From positions 806,001-870,000 of the forward strand of contig BMZV01000001.1 in assembly GCA_014652975.1 (NCBI GenBank): 64,000 nt of DNA, given 5' to 3'. A program made the position numbers and the translations under genes. Below, piece after piece: positions 35,226-44,797 of this stretch (position 1 is its first letter; each line of letters opens with the position of its first letter). The notes beneath the pieces were generated by a model. The model had not been told where the DNA came from, did not search any database, and saw only the letters and a program-made list of their open reading frames with translations. Source of the stretch: Kocuria marina (GTDB lineage: Bacteria > Actinomycetota > Actinomycetes > Actinomycetales > Micrococcaceae).

Positions 35226-36584
35226 TCACCGCACCGCGAACCGCTTGCGCGCGATCAGCAGGCACACCAGGGATAGGGCCGCCACCGCCGCGTAGTAGAT
35301 GCTCGGTGAGGTCAGAGAGCCGGTGGAGCTCACGAGCCACGCGAGCACGAGGGGTGCGAATCCCCCGAACACCGTGACGCCCAGGTTGTAGGCCACGGAC
35401 ATCCCCGTGGTGCGGATCTGCGTGGGGAACATGTCGGTGAGCAGCGCGGGCATGGGGCCGAAGTACAGGGCCATGATCACGCCCAGCACCGCTTGCACCA
35501 CGGTTAGGGTGGCCACCGTCGGGGCCGCGACCAACCACAGGAACAGCGGGTACACCACCACGATGCCCACCGCGGAGGCCACGAGCATGACCCGGGCAGG
35601 TCCCACGCGGTCCGCGAGGTGCCCCACGAACGGGGAGCCCACCAGGGTCACCGCGCCGGCCACCACACCGCCCAGGTACGCGGCCCACGAGGGCAGGTCC
35701 AGGTTCTGGATCGAGTACGTGGGCATGAACAGGATCGTGTACACGGACATGGACGCCAGGCCCACCACACCTGCGGCCGTGAGCCACCGGCCGGCGGAGT
35801 GGACGATGGTCTGCGCGAGGGGACCGCGCCCGAGGGACGGGCGGGGCGGCGTCGTTGTACCCGTGCTCTCCGAGGGCGACGACGCCGCTCGCGCACGCTC
35901 GTCCTGCAACGCCCGGAAGTCCGGGGTCTCGTCCATGCGCAAGCGGATGTAGAGACCCACGGGGCCGATGAGCAGGCCGAAGAGGTAAGGGATGCGCCAG
36001 CCCCACGAGTACAGCGCGTCGTGGCTCAGCAGGGTGTACAGCGCGAACCCGAAACCGGAGGCCATCAGGATCGCAAGGCCCTGGGTCGCCACTTGCCACG
36101 ACCCGTAGAAGGCGCGCTTGTCGGGGGCGTTCTCGATCAGGAACGCGGTGGCCGTGCCGAACTCGCCACCGGCGGAGAAGCCCTGGATCAGGCGGGCGAG
36201 CAGGATGAGCAGCGCTGCCGCGGGGCCGATGACCGCCGCCGTGGGGGCGAGCAGCATGATGAGCGTGCCGAGCATCATCAGGGCAATCGTGATGGTCAGG
36301 GCCGGGCGGCGACCGTGGCGGTCCGCGTAGGAGCCCAGCACCAGGGCACCGAGCGGGCGGATCAGGTACGACAGCGCGAACGTACCGAACGTCAGCAGGG
36401 TGCCCGTGACCTGTCCGATCGAATCCGACTCGAAGAACAGCGCGGAAATCACGACCGCGAGGGACGAGTAGACGATGATGTCGAACCACTCGAGCGCGTT
36501 ACCGATCGAGGACGCGACCACGGCGCGGCGAGCGGTGACACGCTGCTCGTGCGTGACGGGCAGATGGGTAGGTGCGCTACTCAT
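35226..36584 (-). CDS. MHS-family MFS transporter (metabolite:H+ symporter)
   Basis: A 452-residue 12-helix symporter. The MHS hallmarks are present: SSIGNALEWFDIIVYSSLAV at helix 1, GSYADRHGRRPALTITIALM after helix 2, and LIQGFSAGGEFGTATAFLIE. Members such as ProP, KgtP and ShiA carry osmolytes, dicarboxylates or shikimate; the substrate is not readable here. An Ala/Ser/Thr-rich central loop (about residues 225-260) is longer than usual. Confidence 0.9.
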   Translation of the reverse strand: MSSAPTHLPVTHEQRVTARRAVVASSIGNALEWFDIIVYSSLAVVISALFFESDSIGQVTGTLLTFGTFALSYLIRPLGALVLGSYADRHGRRPALTITIALMMLGTLIMLLAPTAAVIGPAAALLILLARLIQGFSAGGEFGTATAFLIENAPDKRAFYGSWQVATQGLAILMASGFGFALYTLLSHDALYSWGWRIPYLFGLLIGPVGLYIRLRMDETPDFRALQDERARAASSPSESTGTTTPPRPSLGRGPLAQTIVHSAGRWLTAAGVVGLASMSVYTILFMPTYSIQNLDLPSWAAYLGGVVAGAVTLVGSPFVGHLADRVGPARVMLVASAVGIVVVYPLFLWLVAAPTVATLTVVQAVLGVIMALYFGPMPALLTDMFPTQIRTTGMSVAYNLGVTVFGGFAPLVLAWLVSSTGSLTSPSIYYAAVAALSLVCLLIARKRFAVR

Positions 36585-36718
36585 GTCTGCACACTAGCCC
36601 ACGGTTCGCTCCTCCCGCGGCCGCCGTGACGCCGCATGACGGCGAGCCGCCGACTTATACTGGGGCACGGCATGGAACCGGCACGGGACGTGTCACACCC
36701 CAGGACAGGAGCAGTGCA

Positions 36719-37042
36719 ATGATCTTCATCGTGGTCAAGTTCGAGGTCAAGGACGAGTACGCCGAGCGCTGGCCCGAGATCGTCGCGGACTTCACTGCCG
36801 CGACCCGCCAGGAGCCGGGCAACAAGTGGTTCGACTGGTCCCGCAGCCTGGACAACCCCAACGAGTACGTGCTCGTGGAGGCCTTCGAGGACGACGCCGC
36901 CGAGGCCCACGTGAAGTCCGAGCACTTCACTGCCATGACCGAGAAGTTCCCGCCGTACCTCGTCCGCACCCCGCGCATCATCTCCCGCCAGATCGACGGT
37001 GACGGCTGGGATGAGATGGGTGAAGTCACCGTCGAGGGCTGA
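36719..37042 (+). CDS. ABM-domain monooxygenase-like protein
   Basis: A 107-residue protein of the antibiotic biosynthesis monooxygenase (LsrG/YgiN-like) dimeric alpha+beta barrel family. Signature strands are MIFIVVKFEVKDEYAERW, QEPGNKWFDWSRS and EYVLVEAFEDDAAEAHVKS. Members act as cofactor-free oxygenases, isomerases or heme-binding proteins, so no reaction is claimed. CAGGAG precedes the ATG. The next gene follows after 30 bases. Confidence 0.88.
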   Translation: MIFIVVKFEVKDEYAERWPEIVADFTAATRQEPGNKWFDWSRSLDNPNEYVLVEAFEDDAAEAHVKSEHFTAMTEKFPPYLVRTPRIISRQIDGDGWDEMGEVTVEG

Positions 37043-37072
37043 GGCATTGATGACCGGGGAACCCGTGAACCC

Positions 37073-38074
37073 GTGAACCGGTTCCTCGTGGGCCTGGACA
37101 TCGGCGGATCCCACACCCGCGGCGTACTGTTCCGCGGGGACTCCCCGGTGCGCGAAGCTCGTTCCGGCAGCGCGAACGTGCAGAACGTCAGCCGGGAGCG
37201 GGCCGCCCAGTCACTGCGGGAGATCTTCGCCCGCTTGGAACCGCCACCCGGCACCACGGTTCTCGCCGGCGCCGGCGGTGTGGACACCCCGCACGACGCC
37301 GCTGCACTGACGCAGCTCATTCGCTCCGTGGCTGAGGCCGCAGCGGGCGCTGGCCCGGCGCCGGGCATTTTTTCGGCGGCGGACGGTCACCCTGCACCGG
37401 ACGCCTACCCGGCGTCGGAGACGCCCGTGATCGCGGTGCATGACACCCGCCTGATCCTCGCCGCGGGCGGACACACCGAGGGCATCGCGGTGATCGCGGG
37501 AACCGGTTCCGTGGCGTGGGGTGTGAACGCTTCCGGCCACGGGACCCGCGCCGGGGGCTGGGGCTACCTGCTCGGCGACGAGGGCAGCGGGTTCTGGCTC
37601 GGCCGGGAAGCGGTGCGCCATGTGCTGCGGGACGCGCAGCACCGGGGAGCGAGCGACGAGACCCCCGCAGAGGACGACCGGTTCGCTCGGGCCGTGTTGG
37701 GACACGCCGGGGTCGACACGCCCACCGAGCTGATCGCGGCGTTCCACGACCGCCCCGACCGCACCCACTGGGCCGGTCTGGCCCGCACGGTGATCGAGCT
37801 GGCCCCGCACGACGACGCCGCTCGCGAGTTGGTCTCGGCGGCCGCCGCGCACCTCGCGGAGCTGAGCATCACCGTGGCCAGGAACCTGGGCGAGCCCCTC
37901 CCCGTAGTGATGGGAGGCGGGCTCGCAACCACCTCGGTGGGCGTGGAGCTCAGGGAACGCCTGGGCGATCATGGACTGCGGGTCACGCTGTTGGACCGGG
38001 AACCCGTGCTGGGAGCGCCCCTGCTCGCCCGCGCCACGGGGCTGTGGGACGGGCGAGCGGGTCGGGCGGGCTGA
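37073..38074 (+). CDS. BadF/N-acetylglucosamine kinase-family ATPase
   Basis: A 333-residue ASKHA-fold protein. The phosphate-1 motif is VGLDIGGSHTRGVLF, the adenosine region GIAVIAGTGSVAWGVN, and GGWGYLLGDEGSGFWLGREA is the hallmark of N-acetylglucosamine kinase-like members. It probably phosphorylates an amino sugar in cell-wall recycling. The GTG start is near the end of the ABM gene. It converges with the acyl-CoA dehydrogenase gene 13 bases later, with no obvious terminator between them. Confidence 0.87.
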   Translation: MNRFLVGLDIGGSHTRGVLFRGDSPVREARSGSANVQNVSRERAAQSLREIFARLEPPPGTTVLAGAGGVDTPHDAAALTQLIRSVAEAAAGAGPAPGIFSAADGHPAPDAYPASETPVIAVHDTRLILAAGGHTEGIAVIAGTGSVAWGVNASGHGTRAGGWGYLLGDEGSGFWLGREAVRHVLRDAQHRGASDETPAEDDRFARAVLGHAGVDTPTELIAAFHDRPDRTHWAGLARTVIELAPHDDAARELVSAAAAHLAELSITVARNLGEPLPVVMGGGLATTSVGVELRERLGDHGLRVTLLDREPVLGAPLLARATGLWDGRAGRAG

Positions 38075-38086
38075 ACACCCACAGGA

Positions 38087-39262
38087 TCAGCGGAAGGCCG
38101 CCTCCCCGGTGAGCTGCTGGCCCAGGATGAGGGCGTGCACCTCATCCGTGCCCTCGTATGTGCGCACGGATTCCAGGTTGTTGGCGTGGCGCAGCGGGGA
38201 GTAGTCGAGGGTGACGCCGTTGCCGCCCAGGATCGTGCGGGCCTCGCGGGCGATCTTGATGGCCTCGCGGCAGTTGTTGAGCTTGCCCACCGAGATCTGG
38301 TGGTGCTGCAGTGTGCCGGCGTCCTTGAGGCGGCCGATCTGCAGTGCGAGCAGGAAGCCCTTGTCGATCTCGAGGGCCATGTCCGCGAACTTCTGCTGCG
38401 TGAGCTGGTACCCGGCCAGCGGGCGATCGAATTGCATGCGCTCCTGGGAATACTTCAGGGCCACCTCGAACGAGTCGCGGGCGGCGCCCATGGCACCCCA
38501 GATGATCCCGTACCGGGCTTCGTTGAGGCACGAGAACGGGCCGCGCAGCCCCTTGGCCTCGGGCAGCAGAGCGGATGCGGGAAGTCGCACGTCCGTGAGT
38601 TCGATCTCGCACTGGATCGAGGCCCGCATGGACAGCTTGGGCTGGATGGGCGTGGCCTTGAAGCCCGGGGTGTCGGTGGGCACCACGAAACCGCGTATGC
38701 CCTCGTCCGTCTGGGCCCAGATGACGGCCACCTTGGCCACGGTCGCCAGGCCGATCCACCGCTTGGCGCCGGAGATGACCCAGTCCTCGCCGTCGCGGCG
38801 CGCGAACGTCTTCATGGAACCGGGGTCGGAACCCGCGGTGGGCTCGGTGAGCCCGAAGCACCCGATGGCCTCACCGGCGGCCATGCGCGGGAGCCACTCC
38901 TGCTTCTGCTCCTCGGAGCCCCACTTGTAGATGGCGCTCATGGCCAGGGAGCCCTGCACGGACACGAACGTGCGCAGACCGGAATCCCCGGCTTCCAGTT
39001 CGGCGCCGGCCAGGCCGTATTCCACGGCGGAACGGCCCGCGCAGCCGTATCCCTTCAGGTGCATACCCAGCAGGCCCAGCTTGGCCATCTCCGGGACGAT
39101 CTCCAGGGGGAAGACCGCTTTCTCGTACCACTCGGCGATGTTGGGGCGGATGGTGGCGTCCACGAATTCCCGCACGGTGGATCGCAGAGCGATCTCTTCC
39201 TCGTTCAGCAGGGAGTCGAAACCCACCAGGTCCATGACGTTGACGGTGTTCTGTTGGCTCAT
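38087..39262 (-). CDS. gcdH: Acyl-CoA dehydrogenase, glutaryl-CoA dehydrogenase type
   Basis: A 391-residue flavoenzyme that would oxidise and decarboxylate glutaryl-CoA to crotonyl-CoA. FAD and substrate motifs are CFGLTEPTAGSDPGSMKTFA, WIGLATVAKVAVIWAQ and TILGGNGVTLDYSPLRHANN, and the catalytic Glu is in RTYEGTDEVHALILG. The YEGT motif and overall match favour GcdH over medium-chain enzymes. Its ATG overlaps the stop of the upstream CoA transferase gene (ATGA). Together they form a short glutarate/lysine breakdown operon. Confidence 0.88.
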   Translation of the reverse strand: MSQQNTVNVMDLVGFDSLLNEEEIALRSTVREFVDATIRPNIAEWYEKAVFPLEIVPEMAKLGLLGMHLKGYGCAGRSAVEYGLAGAELEAGDSGLRTFVSVQGSLAMSAIYKWGSEEQKQEWLPRMAAGEAIGCFGLTEPTAGSDPGSMKTFARRDGEDWVISGAKRWIGLATVAKVAVIWAQTDEGIRGFVVPTDTPGFKATPIQPKLSMRASIQCEIELTDVRLPASALLPEAKGLRGPFSCLNEARYGIIWGAMGAARDSFEVALKYSQERMQFDRPLAGYQLTQQKFADMALEIDKGFLLALQIGRLKDAGTLQHHQISVGKLNNCREAIKIAREARTILGGNGVTLDYSPLRHANNLESVRTYEGTDEVHALILGQQLTGEAAFR

Positions 39263-40434
39263 GTCCTCACTGTACGGTGACGGGGTTCACGGAGCCACGC
39301 CACAATCGTTTCCGTGTCCTGCCCGAGCTGCGGCGGGGCGACCGTGGGGGATTCCAGGGGTGGGGTCCAGCGGGCCGGATGACGGAACTGCCGTCCCACG
39401 GTCCTGCCCTCCCGATCCTGGACGTCCACCGTGGGTTCCAGTCCGAGGTCCTCGGCCAGCGTGACGCCCTCGCCGATCCCGGCGACCTTGCCCGCAGGCA
39501 CCCCTTCCTCGATCAGCGCTTCCTGCCACTCGCGGGCGGTCCGGGCGGACAGCGCCTCCTCCAGAAGCGGCACGAGGTCGTCGCGGTGGGCCACGCGCGC
39601 CGAGTTCGTGGCGAACCGTTCGTCGTCCGCGACGTCGGGGATGCTCAGCACGGTGGTGAATCTGCGGAACTGTCCGTCGTTGCCCACGGTCACCGCGAGG
39701 GGCGCGTCCGCGCAGTGCAACAACTGGTAGGGGACGATAGACGGGTGGGCATTGCCCATGCGCTCGGGGACCTTACCGGCACCCAGGTATGCCTGGCCCT
39801 GGTTGACGAGGGCACCCTGCAGACTCGAGAGCAGACTGACGTCGATGTGCGCGCCGCGGCCCGTGCGGCGTCGCGCTTCGAGGGCCGCGAGCGCGCCGAT
39901 CGTGGCGTCCTTGGCGGTCAGGACGTCCACCAGGGCCACGCCCACCTTGGTGGGCTCGCCGTCCGCGGCGCCCGTGATGCTCATGAGCCCACCCACGGCC
40001 TGGACCAGGAAGTCGTAACCGGCCAGGTGGGCGCCCTCGGCGGTGCCGAAACCGGACACGGACACGTAGACCACGCCGGGGTTCTCGCGCGAGATCTCCT
40101 CGTAGCCCAGGCCGAGCTTGGCCATCCCGCCGGGCTTGAAGTTCTCCACGACCACGTCCGCGCGCAGGGCGAGTTCGCGCGCGAGTTCCCGCCCGTCCTC
40201 GTCCTGCAGGTCCAGGCACACGGATTCCTTGTTGCGGTTCACGGACTCGAAGTACGTGGCACCGGTCTCGGAATAGGGCGGACCCCACGCGCGAGTGTCG
40301 TCACCGGTGTCCGGGCGCTCGACCTTGATCACGCGGGCACCGAGGTCCGCGAGCGTCATGGTGCACAGCGGCCCCGCGAGCACGCGCGAGAAATCGGCCA
40401 CGAGCACACCGTCCAGGGGCAGCGCTTCGGTCAC
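39259..40434 (-). CDS. Class III CoA transferase (CaiB/BaiF), probable succinyl-CoA:glutarate CoA-transferase
   Basis: A 391-residue family III CoA transferase. Motifs: LVADFSRVLAGPLCTMTLAD, VERPDTGDDTRAWGPPY, ESVNRNKESVCLDL, and the catalytic Asp in VGVALVDVLTAKDAT. Such enzymes move CoA between acids through an aspartyl-CoA intermediate. Coupling to a glutaryl-CoA dehydrogenase suggests glutarate as acceptor, as in SUGCT homologs. That specificity is inferred from context. Confidence 0.87.
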   Translation of the reverse strand: MTEALPLDGVLVADFSRVLAGPLCTMTLADLGARVIKVERPDTGDDTRAWGPPYSETGATYFESVNRNKESVCLDLQDEDGRELARELALRADVVVENFKPGGMAKLGLGYEEISRENPGVVYVSVSGFGTAEGAHLAGYDFLVQAVGGLMSITGAADGEPTKVGVALVDVLTAKDATIGALAALEARRRTGRGAHIDVSLLSSLQGALVNQGQAYLGAGKVPERMGNAHPSIVPYQLLHCADAPLAVTVGNDGQFRRFTTVLSIPDVADDERFATNSARVAHRDDLVPLLEEALSARTAREWQEALIEEGVPAGKVAGIGEGVTLAEDLGLEPTVDVQDREGRTVGRQFRHPARWTPPLESPTVAPPQLGQDTETIVAWLREPRHRTVRT

Positions 40435-40559
40435 GGGGTCCTCCTCGGATCGACGATGTCCTCCACTCTAGGTGCGCCGCCGCGGCCACGGCCCGACGAC
40501 GTCGCTACGCCTCCGGGTCGCCGCCCGCCGCACGTCTACGGGCGACGACGCTCGGCCGG

Positions 40560-40946
40560 GCGCGCTACCCGTCCAGTTCACCACGCACAGGTTGTACGTC
40601 AGTTCCGTCTCCCCGGACGGCGCCGCTCGGTACAGCTCCGCGCACACGGTCGCCCCGGCAAGCACGCCGTAGGCGCCGTCGAACCGGCCGGCCCTGGGCT
40701 GGGAGTCCAGATGCGAGCCGACCATCACGTACGGGGCACCCGGACACAGCTCGAAGAGGCCGAACTCGTTACCGATCGCGTCGTAGTACACCGTGGCACC
40801 GCGCGCGATCAACCACCCGACGAACCACTGCCGATTGAGCCCGTCCGCGGTGGTCGCCGCTTGGCACTCCACTCCCCGGACTCGAGCCCGCCGTTGCGGG
40901 ACATCCGCCGGAAATCCCGCGGGAGCACCTGATGCAGTGCGGACAT
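40560..40946 (-). pseudogene. Remnant of an M20-family amidohydrolase (N-carbamoyl amino acid/allantoate hydrolase)
   Basis: An ATG at 40946 with a fine GGAGG site begins MSALHQVLPRDFRRMSRNGG. The homology then continues one frame over as GVECQAATTADGLNRQWFVG, APYVMVGSHLDSQPRAGRFD (a metal-binding His-Leu-Asp) and NLCVVNW. One added G in the GGGG near 40882 would join the two parts. After VVNW the expected NEEGSRF is missing and the sequence becomes unrelated, so about three quarters of the enzyme is lost. This is a true remnant. Confidence 0.8.
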
Positions 40947-40996
40947 GAACCCTCCTGAGCCATGAACCAGTTGCGGCCACGGTAGGCACGGTCACA

Positions 40997-42244
40997 TCAC
41001 GAACGGTCCGCGCGGCGGTCCCCCCACGCCTTCTCCGCACCGCTGGCCAAGAGCACCCCGCAGCACATCCACACCGCGGCGGCCGGGCCCAGGGGTGCCG
41101 CGAAGACACCCGCAACCAGGGGGAGGACCACCTGCCCCAGGCGATTACCCGTCAACCGGACCGCCAGGGCGGAGCCGCGCCAGTTGCCCGGGACGGACGT
41201 GGTGATCATGGTCATGGTGAGTGGCTGACCCAAACCCAACAGGAATCCACCCACGGCCAGGAAGAACGCCGCGGCCCAGAAGTTCCCCAGCACGAGCGGT
41301 GGGATGACCAGCGTGATGCCGGCCCCGAACAAACATGTCAGCAACAGGCCCCGCCGCGAGAACCGCTGGGACAACCACGGCAGGAGCAACCGAGAGGCAA
41401 TGGACGCGAAACCCCGGACGCCGAGCAACAGACCCACGACCGCGGGAGCCACACCGGCCTCCTCCCCGATGACCGGCAGGAAGGCGGTGAGGATATCGAG
41501 CATCGCGAGCAGGGACAGTGCGGCGAGCATGTGGGACGCCACCCGTGGCACCCTGAGCACCCGTGCGATGGTGGGTTTGTCGGCTGATTCGGAACGCGCC
41601 GCAGTACCGGAGGTCGCGCGGGACGGGGCCGCGTCCGCCGCGGGTGTCCCGGCGCGCAGGAGCAACAGCGGAACGGCCGCGAGCGAGATCGCGGCACCGA
41701 TCCACAGTGCCTGGTTCACGTCCGCGAGGCGCTCCGGGGAGGTCGCGGACGAGCTGTGCCCCACGAGCCAACCGCCCAGGGCGGGGCCGATCATCTGCCC
41801 CGCGGAGAACGCTGCGGTGAACCACCCGAACCCCTTGTCCAGGTCCCGGTCCGCGGCGTAACGGGCGATCGCCGTCTGACCCCCGATCGTGAAGCTCAGG
41901 TGCCCCATGCCCAGCACGGCGCTCGCGGCCACGACCGCCCACACCGTGGGTGACAGCGCCAGCAGCGCCCCACCGGCGACCAGCAGAAACACCCCGGAAA
42001 GGGTCAGCACGCGCAATTGCCGGGTGCGGTCCGAGTACCGCCCGAGCCACACCGCGGTGAGCAGTGGGACCAGGGCGTACGCGGCCGTGGTCAACCCGAT
42101 CGTGATCGAGTCCGCGTGCAGCGCGAGCAGTTTGTAGGACGTGACCGGTCGCAACAGGTTCACGGTGGCCTGGGTCAACACCCCGCACGCCACGAGCAGC
42201 CACAACCACGCGCCGGCGCGTGCCCCACGAACCGAATCAGTCAC
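40997..42244 (-). CDS. MFS transporter (DHA-type)
   Basis: A 415-residue 12-helix transporter. Helix 1 carries LWLLVACGVLTQATVNLLRPV, the loop after helix 2 reads WLGRYSDRTRQLRVL, and the fifth helix region has AAFSAGQMIGPALGGWLVGH, which points to a drug:H+ antiporter-like group. The GTG start overlaps the stop of the upstream RNA ligase gene. No substrate can be assigned. Confidence 0.87.
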   Translation of the reverse strand: MTDSVRGARAGAWLWLLVACGVLTQATVNLLRPVTSYKLLALHADSITIGLTTAAYALVPLLTAVWLGRYSDRTRQLRVLTLSGVFLLVAGGALLALSPTVWAVVAASAVLGMGHLSFTIGGQTAIARYAADRDLDKGFGWFTAAFSAGQMIGPALGGWLVGHSSSATSPERLADVNQALWIGAAISLAAVPLLLLRAGTPAADAAPSRATSGTAARSESADKPTIARVLRVPRVASHMLAALSLLAMLDILTAFLPVIGEEAGVAPAVVGLLLGVRGFASIASRLLLPWLSQRFSRRGLLLTCLFGAGITLVIPPLVLGNFWAAAFFLAVGGFLLGLGQPLTMTMITTSVPGNWRGSALAVRLTGNRLGQVVLPLVAGVFAAPLGPAAAVWMCCGVLLASGAEKAWGDRRADRS

Positions 42245-42882
42245 CGGCAGCCTTCCTCAGGCATACGCCCAGGGGCGTCCGAGGCGACGCGCTCCGACAG
42301 CCGGAATCGTTGCACGGTGCGGTGCAGGGCGCCACCGCTGCGGCCCTCGCCGAGCTCTGAGGACACCAGGGAGAGCTCGCTGACGGTCCACGCGGGCCCC
42401 TCGTACACGGACAGCGCGTGCACTACATGCGCGAGCTCGGGCCCGGGGCGCGCCACGGTGCGTGAGCTGCGGCGTCGTTCGCGAGCCTTGCGCGTGCGCT
42501 CGGCACGGGACATGCGCGCGACCGTGAGGTGGGCGCGCTGTCTTGCGCGCTCCTCGGGGTCCAGCGAGCACGCGTGCATGAGCTCCACGAGCGCGTCCGA
42601 GGCACCACCCACGCCCATCCACAGGGTTGTGCCGGAGAAGGATCCCGCGCCTCGCAAGCACACGGTGAGCGGTGCGTGGTTCCGGGCGACGTCGCTCAGC
42701 AGCTCCCCAAGCTCCGGCACCGCAGCCTCGGGTTGCTCGCCGTAGAACGCAAGGGTGACGTGCCACTGCTCGGGGTCGCCCCAGCGCAGTGCGGTGCCGG
42801 TGAGTTCACGGACCTCACGCAATGCACCGACCAGGTGCTCACGTGCGGCCCGGGTGGGGTGAACAGCCGCGAACAGCCTCAT
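42241..42882 (-). CDS. thpR: RNA 2',3'-cyclic phosphodiesterase / 2'-5' RNA ligase (ThpR)
   Basis: A 213-residue 2H phosphoesterase. The two catalytic motifs are HVTL (His41) and HLTV (His118), followed by the basic stretch RMSRAERTRKARERRR. ThpR opens 2',3'-cyclic phosphates on RNA and can join ends with a 2'-5' bond. The natural role is unclear. The downstream MFS gene overlaps by four bases (GTGA). Confidence 0.9.
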   Translation of the reverse strand: MRLFAAVHPTRAAREHLVGALREVRELTGTALRWGDPEQWHVTLAFYGEQPEAAVPELGELLSDVARNHAPLTVCLRGAGSFSGTTLWMGVGGASDALVELMHACSLDPEERARQRAHLTVARMSRAERTRKARERRRSSRTVARPGPELAHVVHALSVYEGPAWTVSELSLVSSELGEGRSGGALHRTVQRFRLSERVASDAPGRMPEEGCR

Positions 42883-42891
42883 GCGCCCACC

Positions 42892-43404
42892 CTAGACGGT
42901 GCGCGGCGGTAACCGGATCAGCTCCACGCTCGTGAGGGCACCCGCGTCAGCGACCGCGCGCATGTACGTGCAGTGTGGTTGGCGCCGCCGGTCGGTGGGG
43001 CTGCCGGGGTTGAGCAAGCGCATCCCGGAGGGCGCCACGGTGTCCCAGGGGATGTGGCTATGGCCGAAGACCAGGACGTCGATGTCCGGGAACGCCCGGT
43101 CCATACGCCGCTCCCGTCCGCTTGAGGCGCCGGTCTCGTGCGTCATGGCGAACCGCACCCCCTCGAGCTCGCAGTATGCGGTTTCAGGCATGCGTTCGCG
43201 TAACTCGGGGCCGTCGTTGTTGCCCCACACCGCGATCAGCTTCCGGGAGCGCTGCTCGAGGGCCTCGAACGTGGCCAGGTCCACCCAGTCACCGGCGTGG
43301 AGCACCACGTCCGCGGCGTCGACCTCGCGCCACACCTGGTCCGGGAGGGTCTTGGCCCGCTTGGGCAGGTGGGTGTCCGCGAGGAGGAGGATCGAGGTGC
43401 TCAC
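42892..43404 (-). CDS. YfcE-type metallophosphoesterase
   Basis: A 170-residue dinuclear-metal phosphodiesterase. Metal ligands are visible in order: LLLADTHLP, HAGDW, WGNNDGPE, THET and FGHSHIPW. This small size and spacing match YfcE/MJ0936-like enzymes, which hydrolyse phosphodiesters in vitro with unknown natural substrates. It lies only nine bases upstream of thpR, so they may be co-transcribed. Confidence 0.9.
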   Translation of the reverse strand: MSTSILLLADTHLPKRAKTLPDQVWREVDAADVVLHAGDWVDLATFEALEQRSRKLIAVWGNNDGPELRERMPETAYCELEGVRFAMTHETGASSGRERRMDRAFPDIDVLVFGHSHIPWDTVAPSGMRLLNPGSPTDRRRQPHCTYMRAVADAGALTSVELIRLPPRTV

Positions 43405-43420
43405 GCCCCCATTGTGCCCG

Positions 43421-44797
43421 TCAGCATTCGATCACATTGACCGCGAGGCCGCCGCGCGAGGTCTCCTTGTACTTGACCTTCATGTCCGCGCCGGTCTCCC
43501 GCATGGTCTTGACCACTTGATCCAGGGAGACCTTGTGGGTCCCGTCCCCCTGCATGGACAGCCGGGCGGAGTTGATGGCCTTGACGCTCGCGATCGCATT
43601 GCGCTCGATGCACGGAATCTGCACGAGCCCGCCCACAGGGTCGCACGTAAGCCCCAGGTTGTGCTCGATCCCCATTTCCGCCGCACACTCCACCTGCCGC
43701 GGGCTCCCGCCCAGCACCGCACACAGGCCGGCGGCCGCCATGGAACACGCCGATCCCACCTCGCCCTGGCAACCCACCTCGGCGCCGGAGATCGAGGCGT
43801 TCTCCTTGATCACGATCCCGATCGCCGCGGCGGTGAGCAGGAAGTCCACGATCTTGTCATCGCACGCGTCCGCCATGAACCGCGTGTAGAAGTGCAGCAC
43901 CGCCGGGATGATCCCCGCCGCACCGTTCGTGGGGGCCGTGACGATCCGCCCGCCGGACGCATTCTCCTCGTTGACCGCGAGCGCGTACAGGTTGACCCAG
44001 TCCATGCCGTAGAAGGGATCGTTGCCGGGTTCCTTGGCGAGCAGCCGCTTGCGCATCTCCGGCGCACGACGGCGCACCTTCAGTCCCCCGGGCAGGGTCT
44101 TCTCCTCGCGCGTGCACCCATTCTCCACACATTCCTGCATCACGGACCAGATGTGCAGCAGCTGCTCCCGGGTCTGTTCCGCAGGCCGCCACGACAGCTC
44201 GTTCGCGACCATGATCTGGGCGATGCTCAGACCCTCGGTCTCGCAGATGGCCAGCAATTCATCACCCGTGCTGAACGGGTAGGCCACGGGGGTGCTGTCC
44301 GCGACCACCTTGTCCGCACCGCTCGCGGACTCGTCCACCACGAAACCACCGCCCACGGAGTAGTAGATCCGTTCGCGGATGACCTCGCCGGCGGCGTCGT
44401 AGGCGGTGAAGCTCATCCCGTTGGGGTGGGTGGGCAGGGACTTCCTGCGGTGCATGATCACGTCACGGGAACGGTCGAAGGCCACGGGGTGTGTGCCCCC
44501 GAGCAGCAGTTGCCCTTTCTCCCCCGCGAGCGCGACCTTCTGGTCCGCGAGGTCCGTGTCCACGGTCTCGGGGTCCTCGCCCATGAGCCCCAGCACCACG
44601 GCCTTGTCCGATCCGTGACCCCACCCGGTGGCCCCCAAGGAGCCGAAGAGCTGGGAGTGGACCCGGGTCACGGACTCCAGCAGGGCGTCGGCGGCGAGCC
44701 CGGCCACGAAGAGCCGTGCGGCCCGCATGGGCCCCACGGTGTGGGAGGACGACGGTCCGATACCCACCGAGAACAAATCCAGAGCACTGAGTGCCAC
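43421..44797 (-). CDS. sdaA: L-serine ammonia-lyase, iron-sulfur type
   Basis: A 458-residue fused alpha/beta L-serine dehydratase converting serine to pyruvate and ammonia. The beta domain starts with [20 protein letters not shown], and the Fe-S cysteines lie in [24 protein letters not shown] and [21 protein letters not shown] is a further family motif. I start at GTG 44797, six to eight bases after GGGAGA. The frame is open upstream to 44989 without support. A well-spaced promoter lies about 100 bases upstream. Confidence 0.95.
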   Translation of the reverse strand: MALSALDLFSVGIGPSSSHTVGPMRAARLFVAGLAADALLESVTRVHSQLFGSLGATGWGHGSDKAVVLGLMGEDPETVDTDLADQKVALAGEKGQLLLGGTHPVAFDRSRDVIMHRRKSLPTHPNGMSFTAYDAAGEVIRERIYYSVGGGFVVDESASGADKVVADSTPVAYPFSTGDELLAICETEGLSIAQIMVANELSWRPAEQTREQLLHIWSVMQECVENGCTREEKTLPGGLKVRRRAPEMRKRLLAKEPGNDPFYGMDWVNLYALAVNEENASGGRIVTAPTNGAAGIIPAVLHFYTRFMADACDDKIVDFLLTAAAIGIVIKENASISGAEVGCQGEVGSACSMAAAGLCAVLGGSPRQVECAAEMGIEHNLGLTCDPVGGLVQIPCIERNAIASVKAINSARLSMQGDGTHKVSLDQVVKTMRETGADMKVKYKETSRGGLAVNVIEC

